Assembly (NCBI GenBank): GCA_003149065.1
Contig: QGFZ01000002.1
Coordinates: forward strand, 784,899 to 848,898
Direction: 5' to 3'
DNA: 64,000 nucleotides
DNA from: Ruminococcaceae bacterium R-25
GTDB lineage: Bacteria; Bacillota; Clostridia; Saccharofermentanales; Saccharofermentanaceae
Shown one piece after another: positions 42,800 through 51,792 of the stretch (positions are counted from its first letter, which is position 1; every line of letters starts with the position of its first letter). The notes beneath the pieces are model-generated. The model was not told the origin of the DNA. It was given only the letters and a program-made list of their open reading frames with translations, and searched no databases. Position numbers and translations under genes: made by a program.

Positions 42800-43157
42800 G
42801 TTTTAACAACAAAATATATCAAGTATAGACGATGTTTATCAGAGTCTTAGGTGATTTTACGGACCACTCCATCAGGAGTCGAGGCCATACGGACAGCCGG
42901 GTCCACTGCCGATGATCGGTATTTCCGATCTATTGATTGAGTTAAAAGCTCAGTTTTATAAGTTGGTTACTTTATAACCGAAATGCGTAATTTGCGCAGA
43001 CTTGTGAAATGGTCAATAAGAGTAGTAAAAGTAGTATTGCTATATAGACTCTATATACTGGATATTCTCCATACTGGTGTTTTCTACACCTATATGGGAA
43101 CATCATAAGACCAAGAGAACTAAGCGCAAGTTGTGTAATTACAGCTTGCGCTTTTTG
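42800..43157 (+). promoter_or_regulatory. Structured leader RNA with terminator before the polyamine operon
   Basis: The leader contains several clear hairpins. GGACC (42861-42865) pairs with GGTCC (42900-42904) around ACTCC-ATCA-GGAGT and GGC/GCC. Others are GATCGG/CCGATC (42914-42930), GGTTA/TAACC (42965-42979), TGCG/CGCA (42984-42998) and GGTGT/ACACC. It ends with AAGCGCAAG (43122-43130) pairing with CTTGCGCTT (43145-43153) and a T-rich tail, 18 bases before the start codon. TTTGCGC (42991-42997) can pair with GCGCAAG of the terminator, giving an alternative antiterminator. No known riboswitch class is recognised. Confidence 0.65.
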
Positions 43158-43171
43158 TATAGAGGTGGAAG

Positions 43172-44626
43172 ATGGACAGAACAGATCTGGATCAGACAAG
43201 AGCTCCGATTTACGAAGCCCTGGAGAGATTCCGCGAGATGAGAGTCGTTCCTTTTGACGTGCCGGGACATAAGCACGGCAAGGGAAACCCTGAACTCACA
43301 GCGTTTTTGGGTGAGAAGTGCGTAGGCGTCGACGTTAACAGCATGAAGCCTTTGGATAACCTTTGTCATCCTATTTCGGTTATCCGCGAAGCAGAGCTCC
43401 TTGCCGCAGATGCTTTTGGCGCAAAGCACGCATTCCTTATGGTCGGCGGAACTACAAGTTCGGTACAGAGCATGGTGCTTTCCTGCTGCAAGCATGGAGA
43501 TAAGATCATCCTTCCAAGAAACGTGCACAGGAGCGTTATCAATGCTTTGGTCCTCTGCGGCGCCATCCCGGTTTATGTAAATCCTGACGTTGACAACCGT
43601 TTGGGTATCTCTCTCGGTATGAGCCGCGACAAGGTCAAGGCTGCGATCGATGAGAATCCTGATGCAGTTGCTGTTCTCGTCAATAACCCGACTTATTACG
43701 GAATCTGCAGCGACCTTCGTGCCATTGTTAAGATGGCTCACGAAGCAGGAATGCTCTGCCTTGCCGATGAAGCACACGGTACGCATTTCTATTTCGGTGA
43801 GAACATGCCTGTATCTGCTATGGCAGCAGGTGCTGACATGGCAGCTGTTTCAATGCACAAGTCAGGCGGAAGCCTTACACAGTCGAGCCTTCTTCTCATT
43901 GGCGAAAATGTAAGTGAGAGGCATGTCAGACAGATCATTAACCTCACACAGACCACATCAGGCAGTTATCTTTTGATGTCGAGCCTTGATATCAGCCGCA
44001 GAAATCTTGCTTTAAGAGGCAAAGATGTGTTCCGCAAAGTTGTCCAGATGGCTGAATATGCCAGAGAAGAGATCAATGCGGTCGGCGGTTACTATGCTTA
44101 CGGAAGAGAGCTTATAAACGGCGATTCCATTTTCGATTTCGACCCTACAAAGCTCAGTGTACATACAAGAGATATCGGCCTTGCAGGAATCGAAGTCTAC
44201 GACATCTTAAGGGACGAATACGACATCCAGATCGAGTTCGGCGATATCGGAAATATCTTAGCTTACCTCTCGATCGGCGACAGAATGCAGGAATTGGAAA
44301 GACTCGTTAGTGCATTAGCTGAGATCAAGAGAAGATACAAGAAAGATCCTGACGGCCTTTTGAGCCAGGAATATATCGATCCTGAAGTCGTATGCAGTCC
44401 TCAGGAGGCTTTCTATTCGAACAAGAAGAGCGTTCCGATCGAAGACAGCGTAGGCCAGGTCTGCAGCGAATTCGTTATGTGCTATCCGCCGGGAATCCCG
44501 ATCCTGGCACCCGGTGAGAGGATAACCAAGAGCATTCTGGACTATATCCTTTATGCAAAAGAAAAAGGCTGCTCCATGACCGGTTCGGAAGATCCGGATA
44601 TCAATAATCTTAACGTTCTGATTTAA
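43172..44626 (+). CDS. speA: Arginine decarboxylase (Orn/Lys/Arg decarboxylase family)
   Basis: 484 residues, start ATG after AGAGGTGGAAG. It is a fold-type I PLP enzyme: VPFDVPGHKHGKGN, MVGGTTSSVQSMVLSC, LADEAHGTHFYF (PLP-contacting Asp/His) and the PLP lysine in SMHKSGGSLTQSS (about 230). The C-terminal domain has YPPGIPILAPGE, characteristic of the short Gram-positive decarboxylases. It makes agmatine from arginine, consistent with the agmatinase two genes downstream. It follows a terminator-bearing leader, so its expression is probably controlled by premature termination. Confidence 0.88.
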   Translation: MDRTDLDQTRAPIYEALERFREMRVVPFDVPGHKHGKGNPELTAFLGEKCVGVDVNSMKPLDNLCHPISVIREAELLAADAFGAKHAFLMVGGTTSSVQSMVLSCCKHGDKIILPRNVHRSVINALVLCGAIPVYVNPDVDNRLGISLGMSRDKVKAAIDENPDAVAVLVNNPTYYGICSDLRAIVKMAHEAGMLCLADEAHGTHFYFGENMPVSAMAAGADMAAVSMHKSGGSLTQSSLLLIGENVSERHVRQIINLTQTTSGSYLLMSSLDISRRNLALRGKDVFRKVVQMAEYAREEINAVGGYYAYGRELINGDSIFDFDPTKLSVHTRDIGLAGIEVYDILRDEYDIQIEFGDIGNILAYLSIGDRMQELERLVSALAEIKRRYKKDPDGLLSQEYIDPEVVCSPQEAFYSNKKSVPIEDSVGQVCSEFVMCYPPGIPILAPGERITKSILDYILYAKEKGCSMTGSEDPDINNLNVLI

Positions 44627-44640
44627 GGAGGGCTTGAAGG

Positions 44641-45495
44641 ATGAATTTATGGTTCAGTGAATATCATGCGCCTGACGTAAGGCACAGCCTCAGGGTTACA
44701 AGGCATCTTTATTCATGCAAGAGCGATTACCAGCAGATCGATATTTTCGATACGCCTGAGTTCGGCAAGGTCCTTGCTTTGGACGGAGACGTAATGCTCA
44801 CCGAGCGTGATGAATTCATTTACAATGAGATGATCACGCATATCCCTATGTCCGTTCATCCCAATGTCCAGGACGTTCTGGTAATAGGCGCAGGAGACGG
44901 CGGCGTTGTAAAAGAACTCACAAGATATGAGAGCGTAAAGCGTATTGATCTCGTTGAGATGGATCCACAGGTTATCGAAGCATGCCGCACTTATCTTCCC
45001 GAGAATGCCTGCAAGCTTGACGATTCACGCGTACACATCTATTTCGACAACGCGCTGAGATTTATCAGACGTTCAAGCGATGAATACGATCTCATAATCG
45101 TTGACTCCAACGACCCGTTCGGACCTTCCGAAGGATACTTTACGAGAGAGTTTTACGGTATCTGCTATAACGCTTTAAGAAGCGACGGCATTATGGTAAA
45201 CCAGCAGGGAAGCCCGTTTTATAAGCACGACGCTGAAGCGATGCAGAGAAGCCACAAGAGGATCGTTAATACATTCCCGATAAGCCGCGTTTACCAGGCT
45301 CATATCCCTACATATGCAGCAGGCTACTGGCTTTTCGGCTTTGCGAGCAAGAAGTATCACCCGATCAACGATTTCAATGAGGAGAGGTGGAAGAGCCTTC
45401 ACCTCAGCACAAAATACTATACGACAAAGCTTCATGTAGGATCTTTCTACTTGCCGGCTTATCTTGAGAAAATGCTGATGGAGGTGGAAGCGTGA
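44641..45495 (+). CDS. speE: Spermidine synthase family aminopropyltransferase
   Basis: 284 residues. It has the Rossmann methyltransferase-like motif VIGAGDGGVVKEL (about 81-93), LVEMDPQVIEACR, the catalytic Asp in LIIVDSNDPFGPSEGYFT and the N-terminal DEFIYNEMITHIPM. The enzyme transfers an aminopropyl group from decarboxylated SAM to putrescine or a related amine. No speD is in this window, while a complete carboxyspermidine route follows, so the substrate may differ. It overlaps speB by 4 bases. Confidence 0.88.
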   Translation: MNLWFSEYHAPDVRHSLRVTRHLYSCKSDYQQIDIFDTPEFGKVLALDGDVMLTERDEFIYNEMITHIPMSVHPNVQDVLVIGAGDGGVVKELTRYESVKRIDLVEMDPQVIEACRTYLPENACKLDDSRVHIYFDNALRFIRRSSDEYDLIIVDSNDPFGPSEGYFTREFYGICYNALRSDGIMVNQQGSPFYKHDAEAMQRSHKRIVNTFPISRVYQAHIPTYAAGYWLFGFASKKYHPINDFNEERWKSLHLSTKYYTTKLHVGSFYLPAYLEKMLMEVEA

Positions 45496-46346
45496 ATAAA
45501 AATGTAGAGACATTTATCGGTTGTGACAGCGGATACGAAGAATCAGGATTAGTCCTCTTCGGCGCGCCTTTTGATTCCACGACAAGCTTTCGCCCCGGCG
45601 CAAGATTCGGAAGCGCAGCTATCCGTCACGAGAGCTTTGGCCTTGAGACATACAGTCCTTACCAGGATAAGGACCTTTTGGATAAGAAAGTCTTTGACGC
45701 AGGCGATCTGGAGCTCTGCTTCGGTTCTTCTGAAGCAGCACTTAAAGATATCGAAGATAAGAGCCGTGAGATCTTAAACGACAACAAGCTCCCGATCCTT
45801 ATCGGCGGAGAGCACCTGGTTACATTAGGCTCGGTAAGAGCTGTTTTCGAAAAGTATCCGGACCTTCAGATAATCCATTTCGACGCGCACTGCGATCTTA
45901 GAGATGACTATCTCGGCGCAAAGCTCAGCCATGCATGTGTCTTGAGAAGATGCTTTGAGCTTGTAGGTAAAGGTAAGATTCACCAGTTCTGCATCAGGAG
46001 CGGCGACAGAGAGGAATTTGAATTTGCAAAAGAAAATACGGACATGCACAAGTTCAATTTCGACGGCTTAAAGGAAGTGTGCGAAGAACTTAAGAAGAAC
46101 AACATTCCCGTATATTTCACGATCGATCTCGACTGCATGGATCCTTCCGTATTCTGCGGAACGGGTACGCCTGAAGCAGGCGGCGTAAGCTTTACGGAGC
46201 TCCTTAACGCGATCCTCACAGTTTCAGAGACAAATATCGTGGCTGCTGATATCAACGAGCTCGCACCGATGTTGGATAACAGCGGTGCTTCAACAGCAAC
46301 AGCCTGCAAAGTATTAAGAGAATTGATTCTTTCAATAAATTCATAA
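45492..46346 (+). CDS. speB: Agmatinase (ureohydrolase family)
   Basis: 284 residues. It has the two-manganese ureohydrolase ligands: GGEHLVTLG (His), IIHFDAHCDLRDDY (Asp, His, Asp) and TIDLDCMDPS (two Asp), with the FGAPFDSTTSFRPGARFG N-terminus of the agmatinase branch. It releases urea and putrescine from agmatine. Between speE and the carboxyspermidine genes it completes a path arginine, agmatine, putrescine. N1-aminopropylagmatine is another possible substrate if SpeE acts on agmatine. Confidence 0.9.
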   Translation: MNKNVETFIGCDSGYEESGLVLFGAPFDSTTSFRPGARFGSAAIRHESFGLETYSPYQDKDLLDKKVFDAGDLELCFGSSEAALKDIEDKSREILNDNKLPILIGGEHLVTLGSVRAVFEKYPDLQIIHFDAHCDLRDDYLGAKLSHACVLRRCFELVGKGKIHQFCIRSGDREEFEFAKENTDMHKFNFDGLKEVCEELKKNNIPVYFTIDLDCMDPSVFCGTGTPEAGGVSFTELLNAILTVSETNIVAADINELAPMLDNSGASTATACKVLRELILSINS

Positions 46347-46363
46347 AGTAAGGAGATTAAGAA

Positions 46364-47623
46364 ATGAGCAGAGTATTAGTTATCGGATGTGGCGGAGTTG
46401 CCAATGTAGCTATCAGAAAATGCTGTCAGGCAGATGACGTTTTTACTGAACTTTGTATCGCTAGCCGTACAAAGTCCAAGTGCGATGCACTTGCAGAAGC
46501 ACTCAAGGGCAAGACGAAGACTGTCGTTACAACAGCACAGGTCGACGCTGACAAGGTTGATGAGCTTGTCGAACTGATCAAGTCTTATAAGCCTGATCTC
46601 GTAATGAACATTGCGCTTCCTTATCAGGACCTTACTATCATGGACGCATGCCTTATCTGCGGCGTCAACTATATGGATACGGCAAATTACGAGCCTGAAG
46701 ATACTGACGATCCCGAGTGGAGAGCTATCTATGAGAAGAGATGCAAGGAGCAGGGCTTCTCAGCTTACTTCGACTACAGCTGGCAGTGGGCATACAGAGA
46801 AAAGTTCGAAAAGGCAGGCCTTACAGCGCTTTTGGGCTGCGGCTTCGATCCCGGTGTAACCCAGGCTTACTGCGCTTATGCCAAGAAGCATGAATTCGAT
46901 ACGATTGACACGATCGATATTTTAGACTGCAACGGCGGCGACCACGGCTATGCATTTGCAACCAACTTCAACCCTGAAGTTAACCTCCGTGAGGTTTCCG
47001 CACCCGGAAGCTACATCGAGAACGGCAAGTGGGTCGAGATCCCTGCCATGAGCATCAAGAGAGAATACGATTTCGATAAAGTCGGCCAGAAGGATATGTA
47101 CCTTCTCCACCACGAAGAGCTTGAGTCTCTTGCACTCAACATTCCTGAAGTTAAGAGGATCCGTTTCTTCATGACTTTCGGACAGAGCTATCTTACACAC
47201 ATGAAGTGTCTCGAAAACGTAGGCATGCTCTCAACAACACCTATTAACTTCGAGGGCCACGAGATCGTTCCTATCAAGTTCCTTAAGGCTTTGCTGCCTG
47301 ATCCTGCAAGCCTCGGTCCCCGCACACACGGCAAGACAAACATCGGCTGCATCTTCACAGGCAAGAAGGACGGCAAGGACAAGACATATTACATCTACAA
47401 TGTCTGTGATCACCAGGAATGCTATAAGGAAGTGGAGAGCCAGGCTATAAGCTACACAACAGGCGTTCCCGCTATGTGCGGCGCAATGATGCTCCTTACG
47501 GGCAAGTGGACAGAAAAGGGTGTTCACACAGTTGAAGAATTCGATCCGGATCCGTTCCTCGATGCTCTCGATAAGTACGGCCTTCCCAGAAGCGAGAACT
47601 TCGCACCTGTATTAGTGGATTAA
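46364..47623 (+). CDS. Carboxynorspermidine/carboxyspermidine dehydrogenase
   Basis: 419 residues, saccharopine-dehydrogenase-like fold. Rossmann motif VIGCGGVANVAIRKCC at the N-terminus, MNIALPYQDLTIMDACL, GVNYMDTANYE and LLGCGFDPGVTQAYCAYA are typical of the Lys9-like carboxyspermidine synthase. It condenses aspartate semialdehyde with putrescine using NADPH. It is followed by the decarboxylase, as in gut Clostridia and Vibrio. The start follows GTAAGGAGATTAAGAA. Confidence 0.9.
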   Translation: MSRVLVIGCGGVANVAIRKCCQADDVFTELCIASRTKSKCDALAEALKGKTKTVVTTAQVDADKVDELVELIKSYKPDLVMNIALPYQDLTIMDACLICGVNYMDTANYEPEDTDDPEWRAIYEKRCKEQGFSAYFDYSWQWAYREKFEKAGLTALLGCGFDPGVTQAYCAYAKKHEFDTIDTIDILDCNGGDHGYAFATNFNPEVNLREVSAPGSYIENGKWVEIPAMSIKREYDFDKVGQKDMYLLHHEELESLALNIPEVKRIRFFMTFGQSYLTHMKCLENVGMLSTTPINFEGHEIVPIKFLKALLPDPASLGPRTHGKTNIGCIFTGKKDGKDKTYYIYNVCDHQECYKEVESQAISYTTGVPAMCGAMMLLTGKWTEKGVHTVEEFDPDPFLDALDKYGLPRSENFAPVLVD

Positions 47624-48819
47624 TGAACATGAGCAGGATCTTTGACGGACTGACGTCTAATATGGATAACATCAGGGAATTAAAAACTCCCTGTTATGTT
47701 ATCGATGAGAAAAAGCTTATCAAAAATGCCGAAGTATTATCTTCGGTCATGTCTCACACGGGCTGCAAGATCCTGCTCGCCCAAAAGGCTTTTTCCAATT
47801 ACGATTTCTATCCCTTGATCTCCGGTTTCCTTTCCGGAACTGAAGCGAGCGGCCTTTTCGAGGCAAGACTCGGCAAAGAGGAGATGCCAGAAGGCGAGGT
47901 GCACGTTTTTTGTGCTGCTTACCGTGACGATGAGTTCGATGAGCTCTTAAAATATGCTGATCACATCGTGTTTAACACTGTTACACAGTTTAAAAAGTTC
48001 GGCAAAACCGCAAAACAGAAGGGCAAGAGCGTAGGCCTGCGCATCAATCCCGAATGTTCGACTCAGGAAGGCCACGAGATCTACGATCCCTGTGCAAAGG
48101 GCAGCCGTCTGGGCGTTACCAGAAGCGTTTGGGATAAGGAAATGACTCCCGAAGCATATGAACTTCTGGACGGCATCCATTTCCACACCCTGTGCGAACA
48201 GAACTCCGATGCTCTTGAGATCACTTTGAAGGCAGTCGAGGAAAAATTCGGCGATATCCTTCCTGACATGAAGTGGCTCAACATGGGCGGCGGCCATCAC
48301 ATCACAAAAGAAGATTACGATATTGAGAAGTTAGAACGCCTTCTCGTATATGCAAAAGATAAGTGGGATGTTGAAGTCTATCTCGAACCCGGCGAAGCAG
48401 TTGCATTAAATGCAGGTTATCTTTTGACCCGCGTGCTTGATATCGCAGAGAATTCCGGTGAGAAGATCGCGATTCTGGATTCGAGCGCTGCCTGCCATAT
48501 GCCGGACGTTATTGAGATGCCTTATACTCCGCCACTCTTAAATGCCGAGAGTGATATCTCAAAGCCATACCGTTACAGGCTCGGAGGACCTACGTGCCTT
48601 TCAGGAGATGTAATAGGCGATTACAGCTTTGACAGTGAGCTTCAGACAGGAGATCTGCTTGTCTTCGGTGACATGGCGATCTATACGACGGTAAAGAATA
48701 ACACATTCAACGGAATGCCTCTGCCTGATATCTACAGCCTTAAGACTGACGGTACGACAGAGAGATTAACGGATTTCGGTTATTCTGATTTTAAGTGCAG
48801 GCTTGGCCGTAAGAAATAA
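47623..48819 (+). CDS. nspC: Carboxynorspermidine/carboxyspermidine decarboxylase
   Basis: 398 residues, fold-type III PLP decarboxylase (alanine racemase-like barrel). ELKTPCYVIDEKKL begins the barrel, LLAQKAFSNYDFYP has the PLP lysine (about 50), and HFHTLCEQNSDALE, NMGGGHHITK and EPGEAV are the PLP-phosphate and substrate motifs; YRYRLGGPTCLSGDVIGDY lies near the dimer active site. It yields spermidine from carboxyspermidine. Its ATG shares an A with the stop TAA of the dehydrogenase gene (TAATG), so translation is coupled; a second ATG is at 47629. Confidence 0.92.
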   Translation: MNMSRIFDGLTSNMDNIRELKTPCYVIDEKKLIKNAEVLSSVMSHTGCKILLAQKAFSNYDFYPLISGFLSGTEASGLFEARLGKEEMPEGEVHVFCAAYRDDEFDELLKYADHIVFNTVTQFKKFGKTAKQKGKSVGLRINPECSTQEGHEIYDPCAKGSRLGVTRSVWDKEMTPEAYELLDGIHFHTLCEQNSDALEITLKAVEEKFGDILPDMKWLNMGGGHHITKEDYDIEKLERLLVYAKDKWDVEVYLEPGEAVALNAGYLLTRVLDIAENSGEKIAILDSSAACHMPDVIEMPYTPPLLNAESDISKPYRYRLGGPTCLSGDVIGDYSFDSELQTGDLLVFGDMAIYTTVKNNTFNGMPLPDIYSLKTDGTTERLTDFGYSDFKCRLGRKK

Positions 48820-48930
48820 GCAGCTAAATTTACTCAACCACATTCAGTATTAATTCAGTTTTCATTAATTTGCTGAGAAGCACTTATATATAATTGAGTA
48901 TGAATTCTTTGATGAACGGGGTTAGGAAAA

Positions 48931-49569
48931 ATGTGTAAGCACTTAAAGCATTTATGTTATTTCATGTTGTTGGGAACCATAACGGCTTTTCTTGTATGTT
49001 CATGCTCTCAGACTGAGAAAGAAACAACAGTCAGCGAGTCTGTAACAGCAGTTGAAAGTACAACGGAAGAGACAACAACTGCAGATGAAGCTGAAACTGA
49101 AAAAGAAATATCCAAAAGAGTTGAGCTGGGTTCTGTTCTTGGCTTTGAGAATTGTTATGCCGTGATTGAGTCAGGTGCCCCCGATTTCTATTATTGGTAT
49201 GTTTTCAATTCAGAAGGCAAGGAGATTGCCTGCCAATTCTCTTACGGGTGCGACAGCAAGCCTGATATCGTAATTGCTGACATTGATGGTGACGGCAGCG
49301 ACGAACTGATAAGCAACTGCTGTTATGGCGCAGACGGAGCTGAGCGCGCCTATGTTTTCCGTAACAGGAACGGAGTAATCGAAGCAGGCATGGTCGATCT
49401 GGAAAAGATCCAAAAAGAACTTGGCACAGCTTTTGGTGCCAATAAATATAAGGTCTGTTACTCAGCAGATAAAAACCAGTTAGTATTTATTAATAGTCAG
49501 GATAATCAAGAGCGTGTTCTTTCGATGGATGATATGATATTTAAAGAATACACGCGTGATATGTTCTGA
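48931..49569 (+). CDS. Lipoprotein with FG-GAP/EF-like motif
   Basis: 212 residues with a lipoprotein signal (lipobox LVCSC, Cys about 25), a Thr/Glu/Ser-rich linker (about 32-62) and a soluble part with ADIDGDGSDELISNC, a calcium-binding DxDGDG loop seen in FG-GAP repeats. No repeats beyond one copy. Function unknown. It heads an island of small uncharacterised genes running to 57601. The start follows GGGGTTAGGAAAA. Confidence 0.6.
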   Translation: MCKHLKHLCYFMLLGTITAFLVCSCSQTEKETTVSESVTAVESTTEETTTADEAETEKEISKRVELGSVLGFENCYAVIESGAPDFYYWYVFNSEGKEIACQFSYGCDSKPDIVIADIDGDGSDELISNCCYGADGAERAYVFRNRNGVIEAGMVDLEKIQKELGTAFGANKYKVCYSADKNQLVFINSQDNQERVLSMDDMIFKEYTRDMF

Positions 49570-49597
49570 TTTGCCTTAAGAATAACAGGAGTCTGCC

Positions 49598-50827
49598 GTG
49601 AAGAAAGTATTTGCGACATTATTAACAGCAACATTTTTATTGACTTCTTGCACTGCGGTGAATGAATCAACTGTCAGCAGTGTTTCTGAAACGGAAATAT
49701 CTTCTTCTGAGACGACGACAACTGTTGAATCAACGGCTTTGTTTGAGAAGGCAGACCAATATCCGGTTTTCAAGGTGGTAATTAAGGGCTCATTTTTACG
49801 AAGCGAAAAGGAATACGGTGAGAATATTATTGCCGGTCTTCAGGAAGGTTCAGAAGTTATCGTCCTAGAAGAATACGGCCTTTTCTCGCTTATTTATACA
49901 CAAGACGGGCTGATCGGTTATGTTGATTGCAATAATATACAGCCGACTGGCGAATACAAGGATCCGGACATTGATCCGTCTTCTGCAAAGATTTCCAGTC
50001 GTGATGATGCTGCTAAAGCTTTAGAGATGGATTCAAATGTGGTTTTGCCTGATGATAACGTTTTGAATCAGTCCTACCCTGTAACGCTGATCAGAAGCAC
50101 AGACAGTGATTACCAGCAGGAACTATTGCCTGTGCTTTTAGGGAAGGACTATAAAAAGACCGCAGATTCTGACGATCAGATACAGTATGAGAGTACAGAT
50201 CCTTCAATGCCTAATAGATATGTTTGGATCACCAAATCCAACGGCAGTTTATGGTTTTACGATTCCATGGTAACAGGAGAACGCGGAGGGGAATATAAAG
50301 CTCCCTCTATGAATATGACTCCTGAAGAAAGCCTGCCTGTTGCCCAAAAGAAAGCTGCTGAAATACTTGGTGAAGAGCGAGTTGCTGTTCCAAGCCAAAG
50401 TTATCTTAAGCATCTTCATATAAGTTATGGTGACGAAGCTACATATAAAAGGGCCACCCGGGAAGATTACGTTCATATGCATATTTTTGAGCGCCAAACA
50501 GAAAAAGGAATCAACATACTTGATGGTGGTACAAAGGTCAGGATCGGTGTTAATGGAATATCCGATCTGGATATTGATTGTTCCAAATATGAGATCAAGG
50601 GTTCAGTTTCTGCAAAACCGATCTCATTGGATGAAGCTCTCAAAGCCGCCGGCAAGATCTGCTATAACAACTCTACAAAAGTGTTTTATGCTGAATTGGT
50701 ATACAGCAACCGTGTAAGCGGCAATGATGACTTCAACCTGTCGTGGTATCTGGTTACCAACAAAGGTAATTATGTGGTAGATTGTGTTTTAAAGACCGCT
50801 GTATGCGATGCGGATACATATGGATAA
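49598..50827 (+). CDS. Lipoprotein with SH3-like segment
   Basis: 409 residues from a GTG after AGGAGTCTGCC. Lipobox LLTSC (Cys about 18), then a Ser/Thr-rich linker (about 23-50). Residues about 58-105 form an SH3-like strand set (FLRSEKEYGENIIAGLQEGSEVIVLEEYGLFSLIYTQDGLIGYVDCNNI), a usual cell-wall-binding or ligand module. The remainder (about 110-409) is not recognised. It lies 28 bases after the preceding lipoprotein gene and is probably cotranscribed with it. Confidence 0.6.
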   Translation: MKKVFATLLTATFLLTSCTAVNESTVSSVSETEISSSETTTTVESTALFEKADQYPVFKVVIKGSFLRSEKEYGENIIAGLQEGSEVIVLEEYGLFSLIYTQDGLIGYVDCNNIQPTGEYKDPDIDPSSAKISSRDDAAKALEMDSNVVLPDDNVLNQSYPVTLIRSTDSDYQQELLPVLLGKDYKKTADSDDQIQYESTDPSMPNRYVWITKSNGSLWFYDSMVTGERGGEYKAPSMNMTPEESLPVAQKKAAEILGEERVAVPSQSYLKHLHISYGDEATYKRATREDYVHMHIFERQTEKGINILDGGTKVRIGVNGISDLDIDCSKYEIKGSVSAKPISLDEALKAAGKICYNNSTKVFYAELVYSNRVSGNDDFNLSWYLVTNKGNYVVDCVLKTAVCDADTYG

Positions 50828-50848
50828 GAAATCTTTTTGGGGAATCTT

Positions 50849-51250
50849 ATGGACGAAAAGTATATTGTCCCATGCATAATTGCCGGACGCACAACTGATG
50901 CTGTTATCAAAATTGAAGATAAAGAATACTGTAAGATCTTATTAACGATCGAAGATATGACGCTGTCTTCTGAGGACGAGAATTACTTTTACGCATTGGC
51001 CAAATTGAGGAAAACTCTTGAGACGAACGATATTAAGCTCCTCTGTCAGGGGTGCGCCGGAAATGTATATCCGTCTCCGATGATACTCGATATGGGAGAT
51101 GCGATAAGGGCTTACAAAATGACGCTAGGGAAGCAGGCAAAGATGTCTGATTTGGTCTGCATTTTCGAGCCGTGCAAACCTGAAGATTATGCTACTATTG
51201 AAGAACAGAAATCGTTTTATGAAGCTTGGGTTAAAAGCGAAAAGAGGTAG
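50849..51250 (+). CDS. Uncharacterised small cytosolic protein
   Basis: 133 residues from the ATG at 50849 after TTGGGGAATCTT. No signal peptide. The middle has CQGCAGNVYPSPMILDMGDAIRAYKMTLGKQA, a pattern that resembles small Imm-like or DUF proteins of Firmicutes but is not assigned. It is 21 bases after the SH3-like lipoprotein gene and 10 bases before the NADAR gene, suggesting one transcript. Confidence 0.5.
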   Translation: MDEKYIVPCIIAGRTTDAVIKIEDKEYCKILLTIEDMTLSSEDENYFYALAKLRKTLETNDIKLLCQGCAGNVYPSPMILDMGDAIRAYKMTLGKQAKMSDLVCIFEPCKPEDYATIEEQKSFYEAWVKSEKR

Positions 51251-51260
51251 AGGTTAACTT

Positions 51261-51749
51261 ATGAGCGTTATCGGTTTTCACAATCCTGATGAGTCTTATG
51301 GCTTTTTAAGCAATTGGTATTTGTCTGACTTCACTGTTGATGGGATCAAATTCTCATCGATGGAACAGTACATGATGTATCAAAAAGCCGTTGTGTTCAA
51401 AGATAAGGACATAGCTTCGCAGATCTTGAAAACTAATGATGTCGCCCGCATAAAAGACTTTGGCCGCCAGGTTTCAAACTATAACGATTCCGTATGGAAC
51501 GGCATGAGACAAATTGTTATCTATAAGGGTCTTTTAGAGAAATTCAGACAGAATGAAAAACTCAAAAAGGCTTTGCTCGATACCGGTGATGATATTCTTG
51601 CCGAGTGTGCTGTAAGCGATAAGATCTGGGGAATCGGATTATCCATGAAAGACAGCAACAAAAATGATATTAAACGCTGGAAAGGCCAGAATCTTTTAGG
51701 ATTCGCATTAATGCTGGTAAGGAATGAACTGCGCGAGAGTGCGAAGTAA
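51261..51749 (+). CDS. NADAR (YbiA-like) family protein
   Basis: 162 residues, one NADAR domain: GFLSNWYLSDFTVDGIKFSSMEQYMMYQKAVVFKD at the N-terminus, the RQIVIYKGLLEKFRQNEKL middle, and KIWGIGLSMKD. The family hydrolyses N-glycosidic bonds in riboflavin intermediates (YbiA-like) or acts on ADP-ribosyl groups in NAD-linked conflict systems. The catalytic Glu of SSMEQYMMYQKA is present. Context with unknown small genes gives no further hint. The start follows AGAGGTTAACTT. Confidence 0.85.
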   Translation: MSVIGFHNPDESYGFLSNWYLSDFTVDGIKFSSMEQYMMYQKAVVFKDKDIASQILKTNDVARIKDFGRQVSNYNDSVWNGMRQIVIYKGLLEKFRQNEKLKKALLDTGDDILAECAVSDKIWGIGLSMKDSNKNDIKRWKGQNLLGFALMLVRNELRESAK

Positions 51750-51792
51750 AACATAGTATAATTAAGTTATTTAAATTGCGAGGTAATTTCAG

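Noticed and set aside
42832..42915. A 27-codon Arg-rich frame in the polyamine leader, which could have been an arginine leader peptide
   Set aside because: There is no Shine-Dalgarno sequence, the Arg codons are scattered, and the segment coincides with the GGACC/GGTCC hairpin element, so the codon pattern is better explained by RNA structure.
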